From Maratus speciosus (taxonomy: Eukaryota; Arthropoda; Arachnida; Araneae; Salticidae), in the NCBI GenBank assembly GCA_963932465.1, contig OZ010792.1, positions 109,982,935 to 110,046,934 of the forward strand: 64,000 nucleotides of DNA. Reading direction: 5' to 3'. Positions 1 to 10,740 of the stretch are shown piece after piece. Positions within the stretch are counted from its first letter, which is position 1. Every line of letters begins with the position of its first letter. Under the pieces are notes generated by a model. That model did no database searches. It saw only the letters and a list, made by a program, of their open reading frames with translations, and was not told the origin of the DNA. The position numbers and the translations under genes are program-made.

Positions 1-815
1 TTTTGCACTTTTTTGCGATCCTTTGACGAAATTTGTGTTTATTTCGCGATCATTAGAAGAAATTTGTTTTATTTCGAGATCATTAGACGAAATTTGTTTT
101 ATTTCGAGATTCTTTGATAAAATTCGCATTTTTTCCGCAATCGTTTGGTGAAATTTGCGGGTTTTTTTTTGCGATTATTTAAAGAAACTAGTTTTTTTCC
201 GCGATCCTTTAACGAAGTTCGCATTTTTCCAGCGATTCTTTGGCGATATTTCCATCTTTCCCGCGATCCTTTGACGAAAATCACGTTTTTCCTCGCAAAC
301 TTTTGACGAAAATCGCGTTTTCCCCCCGCAATCTTTTGACGAAAATCGCGTTTTCCCCGCGATTCCGGGATGGGAAAAATCTTTCCCGGTTCTAATTATG
401 TGTTTTTTCAACGGTCTTTTGCCGAAATTCGCGTTTTTTCCACGATTCTTTAAAGAGATTAATGTTTTTTACGTGATCTTTTAACGAAATTTGAGTTTTT
501 CCAGCGATCCTTTAACGATATCCATTTTTCCGCATTATTTTGACGATATATCCGTTTTTCACGCGATCTTTTGACGAAAATCACGTTTTTCCTCGCGACG
601 TTTTGACGAAAATCTTAATTTTATTGTGATCCTTTGCGAAATTCGCGCTTTTTTTTGCGAGCCTTTGACGAAATTTGTGTTTATTTCGAGATTCTTTGAC
701 GAAATTCACTTTTTTCCCCGTAATCCTTTGAAGAAATTGTCGATTTTTTTCAGCGAACGATTGAGGAATTGATTTTTTTCGGCGACCATTTGTCGAAATT
801 CGCGATACTTTTTAA
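1..815. repeat. Minisatellite array A (~31-34 bp unit, truncated by window start)
   Basis: Degenerate tandem units, read on this strand as a pyrimidine-rich spacer, a GCGATC-like core, then CTTTGACGAAATTCGC. Unit length varies mainly through the T-run. The same unit occurs at 27.4-28.1, 36.0-36.58, 40.54-40.77 and 58.7-61.4 kb. The short open frames seen here on the minus strand are a by-product of a stop-poor unit and are not annotated as genes. The right edge (about 740-830) resembles the left edge of the 58.7-kb array when reverse-complemented. Confidence 0.9.
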
Positions 816-1295
816 TGTCTGAATTTTCCGCTAAACGTAACGATCTCATAAACCCGGAAGGATAGATCGAAAAACCCGGAAATCCGGGCTACACCCGAAA
901 CACAATCACCCCTGACACTCTGTACTTGCAGGGAGTGGTGCTTTGCTACAGAGTGGTTGAGGTTAGCTTTGCGAAAGCACTGAGCTCTGTGAATTCAAAT
1001 TGAAATTTCTTTTCGGAAAGTTTAGTAGAATCTTTCAGGGATCAATGTAGGGATTTTTTCTTGGGGCCCATTTTGTGAAAAGTAAAAGTTATTTTTGTGA
1101 AAAGTAACATTTTGCAACAAAATATGAAATGCAGTTACTGAAATTCGAACCAAGCATTTGTTAATAATAACTTCTTTAAATCCTTCTGATAAAGTTTAAC
1201 TTTCTTTCTGGTGAATTTATTTTCTTTGCAATTTACACATTTTAAAACCTAACAATATAAAAATAATTAATGAAGAGTATTTTTTTTATGGAATA
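816..1295. other. Unannotated AT-rich stretch
   Basis: No coding signal or terminal repeats recognised. A small GC-richer patch at about 850-960 contains CCCGGAAATCCGGG, a short imperfect palindrome. Confidence 0.5.
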
Positions 1296-1450
1296 GAATT
1301 TTGTGAAGGGGCCTGTTTTATTAAAAGGAATTTTGTGAAGGGGCCAGTTTTATTTAAAAGAATTTTGTGAAGGGCCCTGTTTTATTTAAAAGAATTTTGT
1401 GAAGGGGCCTGTTTTATAAAAAAAATTTTTGTGAAGGGGCCTGTTTTATT
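1296..1450. repeat. Five-copy ~33-bp tandem repeat
   Basis: Five near-identical units of GAATTTTGTGAAGGGGCC followed by TGTTTTATTTAAAA start at about 1296, 1328, 1360, 1392 and 1426. The sequence is unrelated to the minisatellite at 1-815. Confidence 0.9.
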
Positions 1451-1850
1451 AAGCCCAAAGCTTTCCCTGGATCAACCCCTGTCTTGTAAAGGTGAAATTT
1501 GTATTTTGTATTTGAAAAATTTCAGAGTTGGGTTTGGAAAAAAAAGTAAATATTTTATAAATTAATATATGGATTTGGGAGTCCCTTGAAGTCTGGGGCC
1601 CTTGGACAAAGTCCAGATTTGCCCATGCTATAATGAGGGCCTGCTGACATAGATGATCAAAAGGGAGTTCTGTTTTTTCAAACTAAATTGAATATATGCT
1701 CACAGCAGAAGCAAGAAAATAAATCTATTAGAAGTTTGCATATTATTAGCTGCAACTTTAATTCTATCTTATACAATAAATGATTTAAAATAGAAACTAT
1801 GCTTATAAAGAATAGTTTTATCAAAAATGCAAAGTTATAAAAAACAGATA
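1451..1850. other. Unannotated AT-rich stretch
   Basis: No gene or repeat end recognised. Ends at the TA target duplication of the next element. Confidence 0.4.
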
Positions 1851-2486
1851 CAGTAGAGTGCCGATTATCTGAACAAGTCGGAAATGACCCCAGTTCGGAT
1901 AAATGGACAGACAATTTAAGGGATGTTCCTGACTATACTAAAACCTTCAGACTTTATCCAGGCTTAGGACTGGCAGCACCAGTTAGTGCTAGCATGTTTA
2001 AAAACTTCTTAACTTTTTTATCATTTAAAATTTTCTTTTTCTCTTTTTATCCTTTTCTGAACTCTAGATATTATAATTTAAGTAGAAAAGCTTTTGATTG
2101 TTGCTTGCTTCAAAGAAGACGTTCTTTCTAATGCTGCCATATCTCGAATTCCTCTTAAATACGTTAGTTGAATAGGATCAGAGTTCTGCCGTTCGAGACA
2201 TTTCATAGCTATTTCTAAACATTCAAAGGCTTTGTTATGTGACGAACCTGGGTCATTTTCAAAGCATTCGTTTTCGTTTCTTCAATTTCTTTTTCATCTT
2301 AAATCTCATCCACAATCTCATCATCATTAACAGAAATTTTTGAGAGAATAATAAATGGATGTTGTTTGAATAAATGGAAGTTCGGTTAAAAAAAAAATTT
2401 GGAGAGAAATAGGCTGTTTGGATAATTGGAAGTTCTGATAATTGGAAGTCCGGTTAATTGGAGTTCCGATAACCGGCGCTCTACTG
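1851..2486. mobile_element. Tigger/pogo-type MITE, 636 bp
   Basis: The ends are inverted repeats: CAGTAGAGTGCCGATTATC at the left and the reverse complement of GATAACCGGCGCTCTACTG at the right, matching at 17 of 19 positions. A TA dinucleotide flanks each side (1849-1850, 2487-2488). TA duplication and CAGT termini fit pogo/Tigger elements of the Tc1-mariner superfamily. The interior has no transposase frame, so it is non-autonomous. Several internal stretches repeat the terminal motif (around 2350-2470). Confidence 0.88.
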
Positions 2487-2488
2487 TA

Positions 2489-3870
2489 TCTGCAACTTTT
2501 GTGTGCATAACTGATCTATTCTTTATAAGAAAGGCATGTAGAATAAAATAGCAAAAAGTCTGATTTTACACTTATCCATATTTGTGTTTTTTCTTTAAAA
2601 GAAAAATTTTTGATGGGATTTTAGGCTAAAATAGTAGCCATATTAACTTGATGGTGAAAATAGTCACTTTTATTTAACAGTCACAGCATTTTTGCTGCAA
2701 ATGGAAGCCCTGTTTTCATGATAGAAAGAAAAAAAAATTAAACAGTGCATTTTATTTTGGCTGAATACAGGTAATAGCAGCTTAACACTTCAACATACAA
2801 AATAAAAGTGGGGTTGCTAAATTGCTATTTATATTTCCTGCTGCAGTATTTATACTCATGTTCTGTACAAGGACAATACTAAATTTTAGGGAAAAGTAAT
2901 TAAATGATTTGAGAAAAAATTTCCTCTGGAGTGTTTTTTTTTTTTTTAAATAAATAAACAAATCCAAGGATTAATTTTCCTGAAATTGCCCATTGTTTTT
3001 ATTCTCAATAACAAACTGTTTCTTAAAAAAAAAAAAAAAAAAAGTAATTACAGTAGATGATGCTTAATGTAATCACTTTGGGATCACAAGTTTTTTGTAT
3101 CAATATCCGATTGATAAAAATAAGCCATTTAAGAAAATACCAAATGATAATATCTAGTAATACTATTACTAAGAAAATGAATACTCAGCCTTGTTAAGAT
3201 GATGACTTTTAAAGTGATAGAAAAAAAGTATTGAAAGAATTCGGCAATTTTTATTTGTTTACAATTCTCCATTAAAAGTTTAATAATGAATTGTTTATAC
3301 TCGTATTGTTTCTGAAAATTTTCTGAGCGATATTGTATCCTCATTTCTGCATTTGTAGGTGGTCTTTCAAAAAGTTGGTTTTCATTGTCCTCCTTATAAT
3401 CTGTGACAATATTTATATTGATTGAGGCCTTTTTATACATACAAATATTTGGTGCTATTTTAAAATTAAAACTTCTTGAGAAGTTGAATTATGTATAGTG
3501 GCAATAAACCTGATGCAACAAAGTTGCGTTCCTTATGGACAAATTCAATTAAAAAAATCATGAAGAGAATATAATATTGTAAAGGTTAATTCTTACTATA
3601 CAGCTGTGCAAAAAGTTGAAGATGAAATGAAGAAGCAATCTTGTAGAAGTAACAAAATGTACTTATTCATCTTGGTTCATAGTTGGGAGGTTATTAAAGA
3701 TATCACTCTTGGTCACTGCGAATTATAAGCTTGGCAAACTCTTTATAAAATATAAATCCCAAAGGAATTTTTTAACTCTTTAATTTAATCAAAGAAAAGC
3801 TAGCACAGATTATATAATTAGTATGGCATGACACAGAATCCCACATCATGAAGAATTATCGACTTTAAGT
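2489..3870. other. AT-rich stretch without a supported gene
   Basis: Contains a poly-A run at about 3026-3043 and, just after it, CAGTAGATGATGCTTAATG at about 3053, which looks like one end of a Tigger-type element; I found no matching second end. A 103-codon minus-strand frame at 3129-3440 has no recognisable domain and is not called. Confidence 0.45.
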
Positions 3871-3925
3871 GTGTTGTATTCTTTTATCTATATAAACACA
3901 GCAGATATAACACAGTAGACCTTAC
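3871..3925 (-). repeat. 3' LTR remnant of the copia element
   Basis: TTTTATCTATATAAAC and AGCAGATAT here match the sequence next to the primer site at 9974-10017, as expected for the R/U5 end of two LTRs. Homology fades after roughly 55 bp, so the LTR limits are uncertain. Confidence 0.55.
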
Positions 3926-4130
3926 AAATTCACTGGCCAAGCACTGATCAAAGTGACCAAAAATTGTATAAGATTTTTTTTTTTTTTTTTTCTTTACTTT
4001 CTAACTTGGGCCTCAAAATGAATCCAACCCACAAAAACATTTAAATTCTTCTATAAAACAGACAGTCTCATCAATGTCATGTCAAATGACATGGCAATGA
4101 AAAGAGTGATCAAAAATGTAATTCAAAAAC

Positions 4131-4713
4131 TTAAACCTCAAAAACTTGTCTACAAAATTTCATTAATTGTTCTTTGACCTGTGGCTTTGTAAGTGGATCA
4201 GCTAAATTTAATTTACTTGAGATATACTTTAATTTAAATATTTTATCATAGACTAAATTTCTTAAAAACAAATATTTAATATGGATGTGCTTAGTCTTTT
4301 GATTCTCTACAGGTGAATTAGAAAAAGCAATAGCTGCCTGATTATCACAAAATAATGAATATTCTTTTAGATTCAAATTTAAACTTTCATTTTCTAGAAC
4401 ATTTTAAATCCATATTAATTCCTACACAGCTTCAGTGAGAGTAACATATTTGGCTTCCATAGTAGAAAGGCTAATGCATTTCTGCTTAAGATTTCCAAGA
4501 AATTGGTGACTTATCTAAAAACAAAATAAAGCCTCCTATGGAAACACGATCATCTCTATTTGCTGCAAAGTCAGAGTCAGAATAACAAGAAACTGTTAAG
4601 TCATTAATTCTGGATAATTCTAATTTAAAATGCTTAGTATATTGTAAATAGCCTAATAATCTGAGTAAACTCTGCCAGTGCTTCATACCTGGATTGGATT
4701 GGAACTGTGATAA
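4131..4713 (-). pseudogene. copia pol: RT thumb and RNase H fragment
   Basis: Read on the minus strand, the segment next to the Merlin insertion begins in the connection region (FQSNPG, then HWQSLLRLLGYLQYT) and continues to YSDSDFA and SIGGF, the start of a copia-type RNase H. A frameshift near 4480-4380 separates this from the C-terminal part at 4376-4131, which has the family motifs CDNQAAI, KHIHIKY and LADPLTKP. This is the last domain of the copia polyprotein, which would cleave the RNA strand of the replication hybrid. It is not a working gene: it is in at least two frames and is cut off from the rest of RT by the 1.3-kb insertion. Confidence 0.9.
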
Positions 4714-4822
4714 AAAATTTAGGAACAGATGTGTTATTATCCCACCCTCCGCCATCTTGGATTTTTTTTTGGCGAGAAAACCCCTTTTTCGCCAAGTAGA
4801 AAATGTCGCCAAGTACCGATAT

Positions 4823-4997
4823 ATGCGTATGTTAGGCTTAACGAAAAAAAATGTAAATAATGAAGAAAACATGCGCATGTTAGGCTTAACAAAAACAATG
4901 TAAATTTGTCTAATTTACATTTTTTTTTTCGTTAAGCATAACATGCGCATGTTTTATTCATTATTTTCATTTTTTTTCGTTAAGCCTAACATACACA
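4823..4997. repeat. Long hairpin inside the Merlin-like element
   Basis: Arms at about 4824-4890 and 4931-4997 are inverted copies. Each arm has two direct copies of a unit containing ATGTTAGGCTTAAC and ACATGCGCATG. Confidence 0.85.
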
Positions 4998-5197
4998 TAA
5001 ATCACTAAAAAACACATTAAAGAAAATTTAACCAAAATTAATTCCATTAAAATTAACCCAAAATTAATTCCCCTCTAAATTAAAAGCAATATTTGCGAAA
5101 AAAATACAAAAATGACATTAGATTCTCTGTAATAAAACCAATATTTCTGGAAAAATACACATAAAAATATTAGATTTTCAAGATTACTTACCTTTTT

Positions 5198-5200
<3 letters not shown>

Positions 5201-5231
<31 letters not shown>

Positions 5232-5398
5232 TTGAAATACGCACTTTAAATAAACAAATTCCGAAAAAATTAAAAAATAAAATTCTGAATTATAATAAGT
5301 TATATTTCCGACTATTAAATACACACTTTAAATAAACAAATTCCGAAAAAAAATGAAAATTCTGGATTATAATAAGTTATATTTTCGATACCAGGTTG
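5201..5398. repeat. Poly-T tract and ~82-bp tandem duplication
   Basis: A T-run at 5201-5227 is followed by two copies of a unit containing CACTTTAAATAAACAAATTC and ATTATAATAAGTTATATTT (starts near 5240 and 5322). Confidence 0.8.
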
Positions 5399-5408
5399 TA
5401 TCTCCCGA

Positions 5409-5756
5409 TTACTTAAAATGTGAAAAAAAATCTAACTTACTCTCAATATATTCCAACACCTGCTCGTTGATAAACCGCCTCCAATCGGCTATAGTATGAC
5501 TATTAAACTTATACTGCGATACAATTTGATTTGTCTTTGTCCCAATAACAATTTCAAACGTTAGCAAAAAAATCTCCTCAATCGTCAATTTACTACAACC
5601 ACTAAACCAGGAACCATATCTAAAAGACATTTCAGTGTTACACTTTTTATTCTGACCATCCACAACTCTCCTATTACGACGAACCCACGTGCAACAGTCA
5701 GAGAATTGCGTTCTTTTTCTAATTTTCAAATCGCCGCTACATTTATTACAACACAT
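5409..5756 (-). pseudogene. Merlin/ISXO2-like transposase N-terminal fragment
   Basis: A 115-codon minus-strand frame starts with a cysteine pair motif (CCNKC at residues 2-6, then DCC near residue 20) and continues with GSWF near residue 48 and a hydrophobic helix ending at VIGTKTNQ. That layout, a short zinc-binding segment followed by a W-F-S helix region before the catalytic core, is what I know from ISXO2-like (IS1595/Merlin) transposases. The DDE catalytic core is missing. The frame lies between the terminal inverted repeats of the 4722-6038 element, which supports the assignment. Family call is moderate because only the N-terminus can be compared. Confidence 0.65.
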
Positions 5757-6046
5757 GCTAGATTTTAATAAGCCAATCTCTTTTCAAAAACTAAAAAACA
5801 ATTATCTGTCGCGTATCCTCAAAAATCCTCAAAATAAAATGAAAAAAAAAAAAAAAACGATGCAACCTGGTACAAAAGTCAAGCACGAGAGATGTTTACG
5901 CAAAAAGCACGCTCTCGCGTCGTAAAAAATGGGGTTGCCATAATAAGTTACTAGACGCCAAACGCCGGGGTTACCAGAGCGATAAAGATCGCCAAATACT
6001 CAACATCGCGGAGGGTGGGATAATAACACATCTTAGCCAAAATTTA

Positions 6047-6916
6047 CAGCATACATTATATCTGGCCGAGTACGACCAGCAATGAAACTTAAACAACCTA
6101 TTAAATTTCTGTAGGGATATTCAGACATTTCATTAACTTCACTTTGATTACTTGGATAGCCCCTTGGGCATTGGCATATTGTTCATAGGAAATTTATATT
6201 TTGAATACAAGCTACAGACTTTATCAATGTAGGTACTTTGATGAATGTGCAGCTTGTCATTTTTCCTCTTCCAACTCAATACCCAAGAGTTTTTTCGTTT
6301 TTCCCAAAACTTTCAGGTTGAAAAACTTTTGTAGCAAACTTACACCAAGTTCCAAATCACTTTTAGTTTTACCAAATGTGACTATGTCATCTACATATAA
6401 TAGAAGAACAAGTTTATTTTTATAGGTATAAACACAATTGCACCAGTTAAGTTTAATAAAATTCAATTTTAAAACTACATCATCTCTTTCGTAAAACCAT
6501 TGTCTACCAGTCTGGTGGAGACCATATAAAGATTTATTTAATTTACAAACTTTACCTTTTCCAGTTATGAAACCCTCCAGCTGCCGCATATAGATTACTT
6601 TATCTAAATCTGCATATAAGTAGGCATTATTTACATCCACTTGTACATTAAACCACTTGAAAAAGCCCATAAAAATAGTAAAGAACAATCTTATAATTAA
6701 AAACCTTACAACTGGACTAAAAACCTCATCATAGCTTAAACCTTTAATTTGACTAAATCCCTGCACCACAAGGCGTGCTTTAAATCTTACAATTTCATTT
6801 TTTTCATTTTTCTTAACTGTGTAAACACATCTGTTACCCAAAATTTGTGCATCCTCAGCCGGCTCAACTAGATCCCAAACCTTGCGGTCATACATGACCT
6901 GCATTTCCTGGTTCAT
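6047..6916 (-). pseudogene. copia reverse transcriptase fragment
   Basis: The 219-codon frame at 6916-6257 covers the copia RT core: VWDLVEP at the start, FKARLVVQGFSQ, then VDVNNAYLYADL, KLNKSLYGL and the catalytic YVDD box (LLLYVDDIV near residue 175). The copia signature KARLVA(Q)G is recognisable. After 6257 the reading shifts and continues through a segment ending in DIMYAVNF at the target duplication 6039-6046. RT copies element RNA into DNA in virus-like particles. The frame is isolated from integrase by stops between 6917 and 7340, and from RNase H by the Merlin-like insertion, so no functional enzyme can be made from this copy. Confidence 0.93.
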
Positions 6917-7340
6917 TGCCTCAACCCATTCAGATGCTTCAGGTGTTTTGGTAGCTTCCTTGTAACTTTTAGCGATTTTTACTTCAATAAAATTAACTTC
7001 TGTATTTGAAAAATCTGAAACTTTACCTGACTGACTATTTTTGCCGCTAAAATAAAAAAATCATAAGCATATTTTATGTTATTGTCTGCACAACATTCAA
7101 TAGTGTCATTTAGAGATCTTAATTTAACTTTAGCCCTCTCTATGCCATAGTAGATATCTGTCCTGTGTTCATTTTTCCTATGTACAGCAGTTTGTATCCA
7201 ATTAATGGATTTACAAGGAATTACGCCTGAACTATCACTTAAATCATGAGTTAAACATTTAGTTTTTACAGGACTGACACTACTTTCTTCCATTTTGGAT
7301 GTGTTATCACTTCTACTTTCTGACTCAATTAAGTCATCTA

Positions 7341-8469
7341 TCATAAGAAGATATCCCCATCCTCTGGGAAGTCCAAGCAAGAAAAAGAACGAAAATTTTG
7401 TTTTGAGCTATTATTGGTGTCAACCCCCTTTTTACTCTCATCAAATCTAACATTTATTGTTTCTATAATTCTCTGCTCGCCTATCACCCAACTACGGTAC
7501 CCTTTAGTCATTTGTGCATAACCACATATAATTCCAAGCTTAGCTTGCATATCGATCTTCTTCCTTTTTTGTTTAGGTACACCAACATGAGCTAAGCAGC
7601 CAAATTTTCTTAAATGAGAGACGGATGGCTTTCTTCCAGAATATAACTCAATAGGGGTCTTCTTAAAATTTTTATGGCAAACTCTGTTCAATATATATAT
7701 GTGAAACATAAAAGAGTTTCTGCCCAAAATTTCTGAGATAAGCCACTTGAATTTAAAAGGGTTTTGACTCCGTCACGGGGAGTTAAATTGTAACGTTCCA
7801 CACAGCCATTCATCTCGGGAGAATACGGGTTTGTCTTTTCATGGGAAATACCCTGACTATCTAGAATTTTTTCAAATTCATCGTTACAAAACTCTAGCCC
7901 CCTATCTGTTCTAACTGAGACTACTTTTCTATCCAAAAACCTTTTGGCTCTCTTTTGATACCTAAGAAAAGTCTCAAAAACATCAGATTTATTTTAAGGG
8001 CATAAACAGTAACTTTTCTAGAAAAATCATCAATTATAGATAAAAAATATCTGCTTCCCTCATAAGATGAAACTGGTAAAGGGCCACATAAATCTATATG
8101 CAGCAGCTGGAGAGGAGATTTGGATCTTATATAACCTATTGGTTTAAATGACACTCTTTTTGATATAGCTAATCTACAGGAAATACAATCTTCAGTCAAT
8201 TTAGATAGCATTGGTAAACCATTGGCAGTTTTTTGTTTATTCGTATTGACAACATATTCACTGTTAATATGGCAGAATCTTTCATGCCATAACTCATTAA
8301 TATCTACCTTTTCTACTTGGTTTGCTGAAAAATTGACTGAATTGTTATTTCCTTCACACTGAGTTACATATTTTGATGGCTTCAAAAAGTATAGGTCATT
8401 TTTCCTTAAAGCATAAAAAAGCTGATTTCCACTTTTATCATAAACAAAAACTTTATCATTTTTACCCAC
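7341..8469 (-). pseudogene. copia integrase, three broken frames
   Basis: Frame 8469-7921 has the pre-integrase zinc-binding segment (LWHERFCHIN followed by CISC) and the first catalytic aspartate (LLHIDLCGPL) plus IIDDFSRK. Frame 7936-7688 holds the second catalytic aspartate (RTDRGLEF) and the catalytic glutamate (EMNGCVERYN). Frame 7727-7341 carries the family-specific segment with LRKFGCLAHV and a downstream KLGIICGY block. The DDE triad is therefore present in pieces, and frameshifts occur near 7930 and 7715. Integrase inserts element cDNA into the chromosome. The order integrase, then reverse transcriptase, is diagnostic for copia. Confidence 0.92.
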
Positions 8470-8493
8470 AAAATTAATCCCCAGTTTTTCAAG

Positions 8494-9103
8494 TTAAACC
8501 CCAGATAGTAAATTTCTTCTTAAGTTAGGATTATACAAAACATCTTTTAAAATAATATGATTAAATTTACCATTTTTACATTTTATCAAAAACTGAATTG
8601 TTCCCTTTCCCTCAACTGGACATTCTTTCTCCCCAACTGCGTGAGCCGTGTGCAAATCAGATACTGGCTCAAAAGTGAAAAACAAATTTCGATTGCTACA
8701 AAAAAGTAGCTGTATCAAAAACCCATTGGGTATTTCAATAGCCCAGATCTGATGAATTTGCCTCGCACAGTCCAGGAGAAAGTTCTATTAAACTACATTC
8801 CAATTCAGAGAAAGTACAATTAAAAACATATTTACATTCTACATTACTTGTTTCCAAAGGTCTTGAAAAATTTTTATCTTTAAAATTACTTTTACTTTTA
8901 ACATTAGGCTTCAAATTTCTAGAGCCAAACTTATTAAAATTACTTCTACAATTAACATCAGAATTACTTTTATCATTAGGCATTTCATTATTAGATTTAC
9001 TCAATTTAAGTTTACAATTTGAAATTAAGTGGCCATACATTTTACAATAAAAAAGGACCAATTTTACTTTTACTAAGATCTTTGGATTTAAATTTACGTT
9101 CAA
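8494..9103 (-). pseudogene. copia nucleocapsid knuckle and protease region
   Basis: The upstream part (9103-8735) has one CCHC-like knuckle, CKMYGHLISNC, near residues 20-30, typical of the gag C-terminus. A stop separates it from the protease region. There the expected aspartic-protease box (W-D-S-G-A-T-H in the family) appears as WVFDTAT at about 8705-8725, followed by an in-frame stop, so the active site is degenerate. The next frame (8718-8494) continues with LKDVLYNPNLRRNLLS, the conserved stretch after the copia protease. Confidence 0.85.
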
Positions 9104-9399
9104 AATGCTTTACAGACGATTCACTGGAAAATGCCACATTTGAAAAATATTTCTGGAACAACTTCAGACGATTTTCCTCTAATAACAGCTCAGATTCAAT
9201 CCTATCAGGAATAAGTTCAACGTAGCTCCATCTATAAATAGCTTGAACTGTGGCTTAAAACTCATCGGGCAGTCTCCAAATCATTTGATAGCCCAGATAG
9301 AGTGGCTGTAACCGGTGTCTAACCTCACGTAGTCACTCAGCTGCCTGCTTGACTCTACACAGAAAAAATCCAAGATTTTCTCCCGGAACATATCTGGTA

Positions 9400-9846
9400 T
9401 TAAAAAAAAACGTCAAGAAGCTGGATGACTCTTGCTCTGGTTGCAGGTTCAAAATGGTCATGTAAAATTTTCGAGGCTTTTGCTCCATCAGTAGTGCTTG
9501 ATATTAAGGGCTTGAATTCAGAACTCAGGAACTGGTAGATAATGGTATACGCACGACTCTTCCTCAACATTAAAACCCGCTTTTCTCTCCATGTTAGCGA
9601 ATCAGTCACTCCAGAAGCTGTGTCTTTAATATCAGAATCACTAGGATTAACAGGTGAATTTTCCTTTACTTCCTCAGTTTTTTCTATGAACTCCCGTGCA
9701 CCATGATGAAGTAACAGAGCTTTTATTTCATGCTTCCATGATTCCCAGTTAGTGCCAGTCAACAGGGTGATGTTTTGATTTAACTCCATCAGCCCCCGTC
9801 CGTTAAAAAACGTCAAATCTTCAAATTCACAGGAAACCAACAGCAA
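9400..9846 (-). pseudogene. copia gag N-terminal part
   Basis: The 148-codon frame contains LTGTNWESWKHEIKALLLHH, the typical start of copia/Ty1-type gag (L-x-G-x-N-x-x-x-W), and ends with ARVIQLLDVFF. Gag forms the particle shell. The frame opens 100-150 bp downstream of the primer site, which is the expected place. It breaks off near 9400, and the zinc knuckle is only reached in a different frame after 9103. Confidence 0.85.
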
Positions 9847-9957
9847 AAAAAGTTTGTTAAAATGAACTTTGAAAAACGAGTAAAAAGTTACATTTAAAAA
9901 AACACTTCATCACTTCTGCATTTCCAAAAAATACTTAAATATTCGGGTTACGATCTG

Positions 9958-9972
9958 CTGGGCCCATAACCC
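9958..9972 (-). promoter_or_regulatory. copia primer binding site (half initiator tRNA type)
   Basis: On the minus strand the sequence is GGTTATGGGCCCAG, immediately after the LTR. From memory this matches the copia primer site that pairs with an internal fragment of initiator tRNA-Met rather than the tRNA 3' end. Position between LTR and gag fits. Confidence 0.75.
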
Positions 9973-10325
9973 TACTTTTATCTATATAAACGAGACTTCA
10001 GCAGATATATCGCAGTAGAATCTTAATTAGGAGGAAATGCATGTGAGTGGAAGACTTTAATGAATAAACACAGCAGGAGTAAACTTAACTATTTAATGAT
10101 GATTGAGAAAAAATATATACATACATGAAGAATGATGTCAGCATGACTTCGCTGAACTAACAAAATAACTTAAGAGATGAATAATATTTGTTCACAATAA
10201 GAAGAACTGCCAGCAGCCTTCATCTTTACGTAGCAAAAGCTACAACGCCGTGATTACATGGTGAAAAAAAACAAATTCAATGCTGCTTACAACCAAGCAA
10301 AGACAAGACAAGAGAAAGATGCAAC
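9973..10325 (-). repeat. 5' LTR (partial) of the copia element
   Basis: Begins next to the primer site and shares the R/U5 segment with 3871-3925. Contains TATATAG on the minus strand near 9985. It is interrupted after 10333 by the 6.16-kb hAT; the far part probably resumes at 16501. Confidence 0.6.
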
Positions 10326-10740
10326 GCTACATCCAGTGGTGGGATTCAGCCGGTTCGCACCGGTTCTGTAGAACCAGTTGTTAATTCGTGCTGAGTTTGG
10401 TGAACCGGTTGTTAAAATTATACTTTAAATGCGAAAACCGCATTGACTTACTTTCTTTAAATGTTTATCTGCACAACACCGTTTTCTAAACATAACACTG
10501 TGACAAGTTCGGATTTATTTCATTCGCAAAAAGTATATATATATTTCCTTCATCACCCTGGTAAGAAGAAAATTTAACTTTAAAAGAAAGAAAAATCATG
10601 CATTAAGCATAGATTATGAAACACTTTCCAACACTTCCTGAATGATTTAACAAAACTTCGTTATTTAGGGAAATAAGGTAAATAAGATAACTAAGCAAAC
10701 ATTTTATAAAACGCATAAAACATTTGAAAAACTGATTTCA

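Larger units (their letters stand above)
4722..6038. mobile_element. Merlin-like DNA transposon, 1317 bp, inside copia RT
   Basis: Exact 8-bp duplications AAAATTTA flank the element at 4714-4721 and 6039-6046. The termini begin with GG and are inverted repeats containing AGATGTGTTATTATCCCACC, with CTCCGC immediately following at both ends. GG ends, an 8-bp duplication and an IS1595/ISXO2-like coding fragment at 5409-5756 fit the Merlin superfamily. It splits the RT domain of the surrounding copia element, so it is younger. Only the N-terminal part of the transposase is present, so this copy is non-autonomous. Confidence 0.85.
3871..10325 (-). mobile_element. Degraded Ty1/copia retrotransposon
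   Basis: The parts lie in copia order when read on the minus strand: LTR end, primer site (9972-9958), gag (9846-9400), zinc knuckle and protease region (9103-8494), integrase (8469-7341), reverse transcriptase (6916-6047) and RNase H (4713-4131), then the other LTR remnant. Integrase before reverse transcriptase distinguishes copia from gypsy. Every open frame is broken by stops or frameshifts, and a Merlin-like transposon sits in the polymerase region. The 5' LTR is interrupted at 10325/10334 by a 6.16-kb hAT, and its far part should continue just after 16500. Confidence 0.93.

Noticed and set aside
99..411. Short minus-strand ORFs at the window start
   Set aside because: They are the same minisatellite translated in different frames.
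3129..3440. 103-codon minus-strand ORF
   Set aside because: AT-rich, no recognisable domain, no splice or promoter context.
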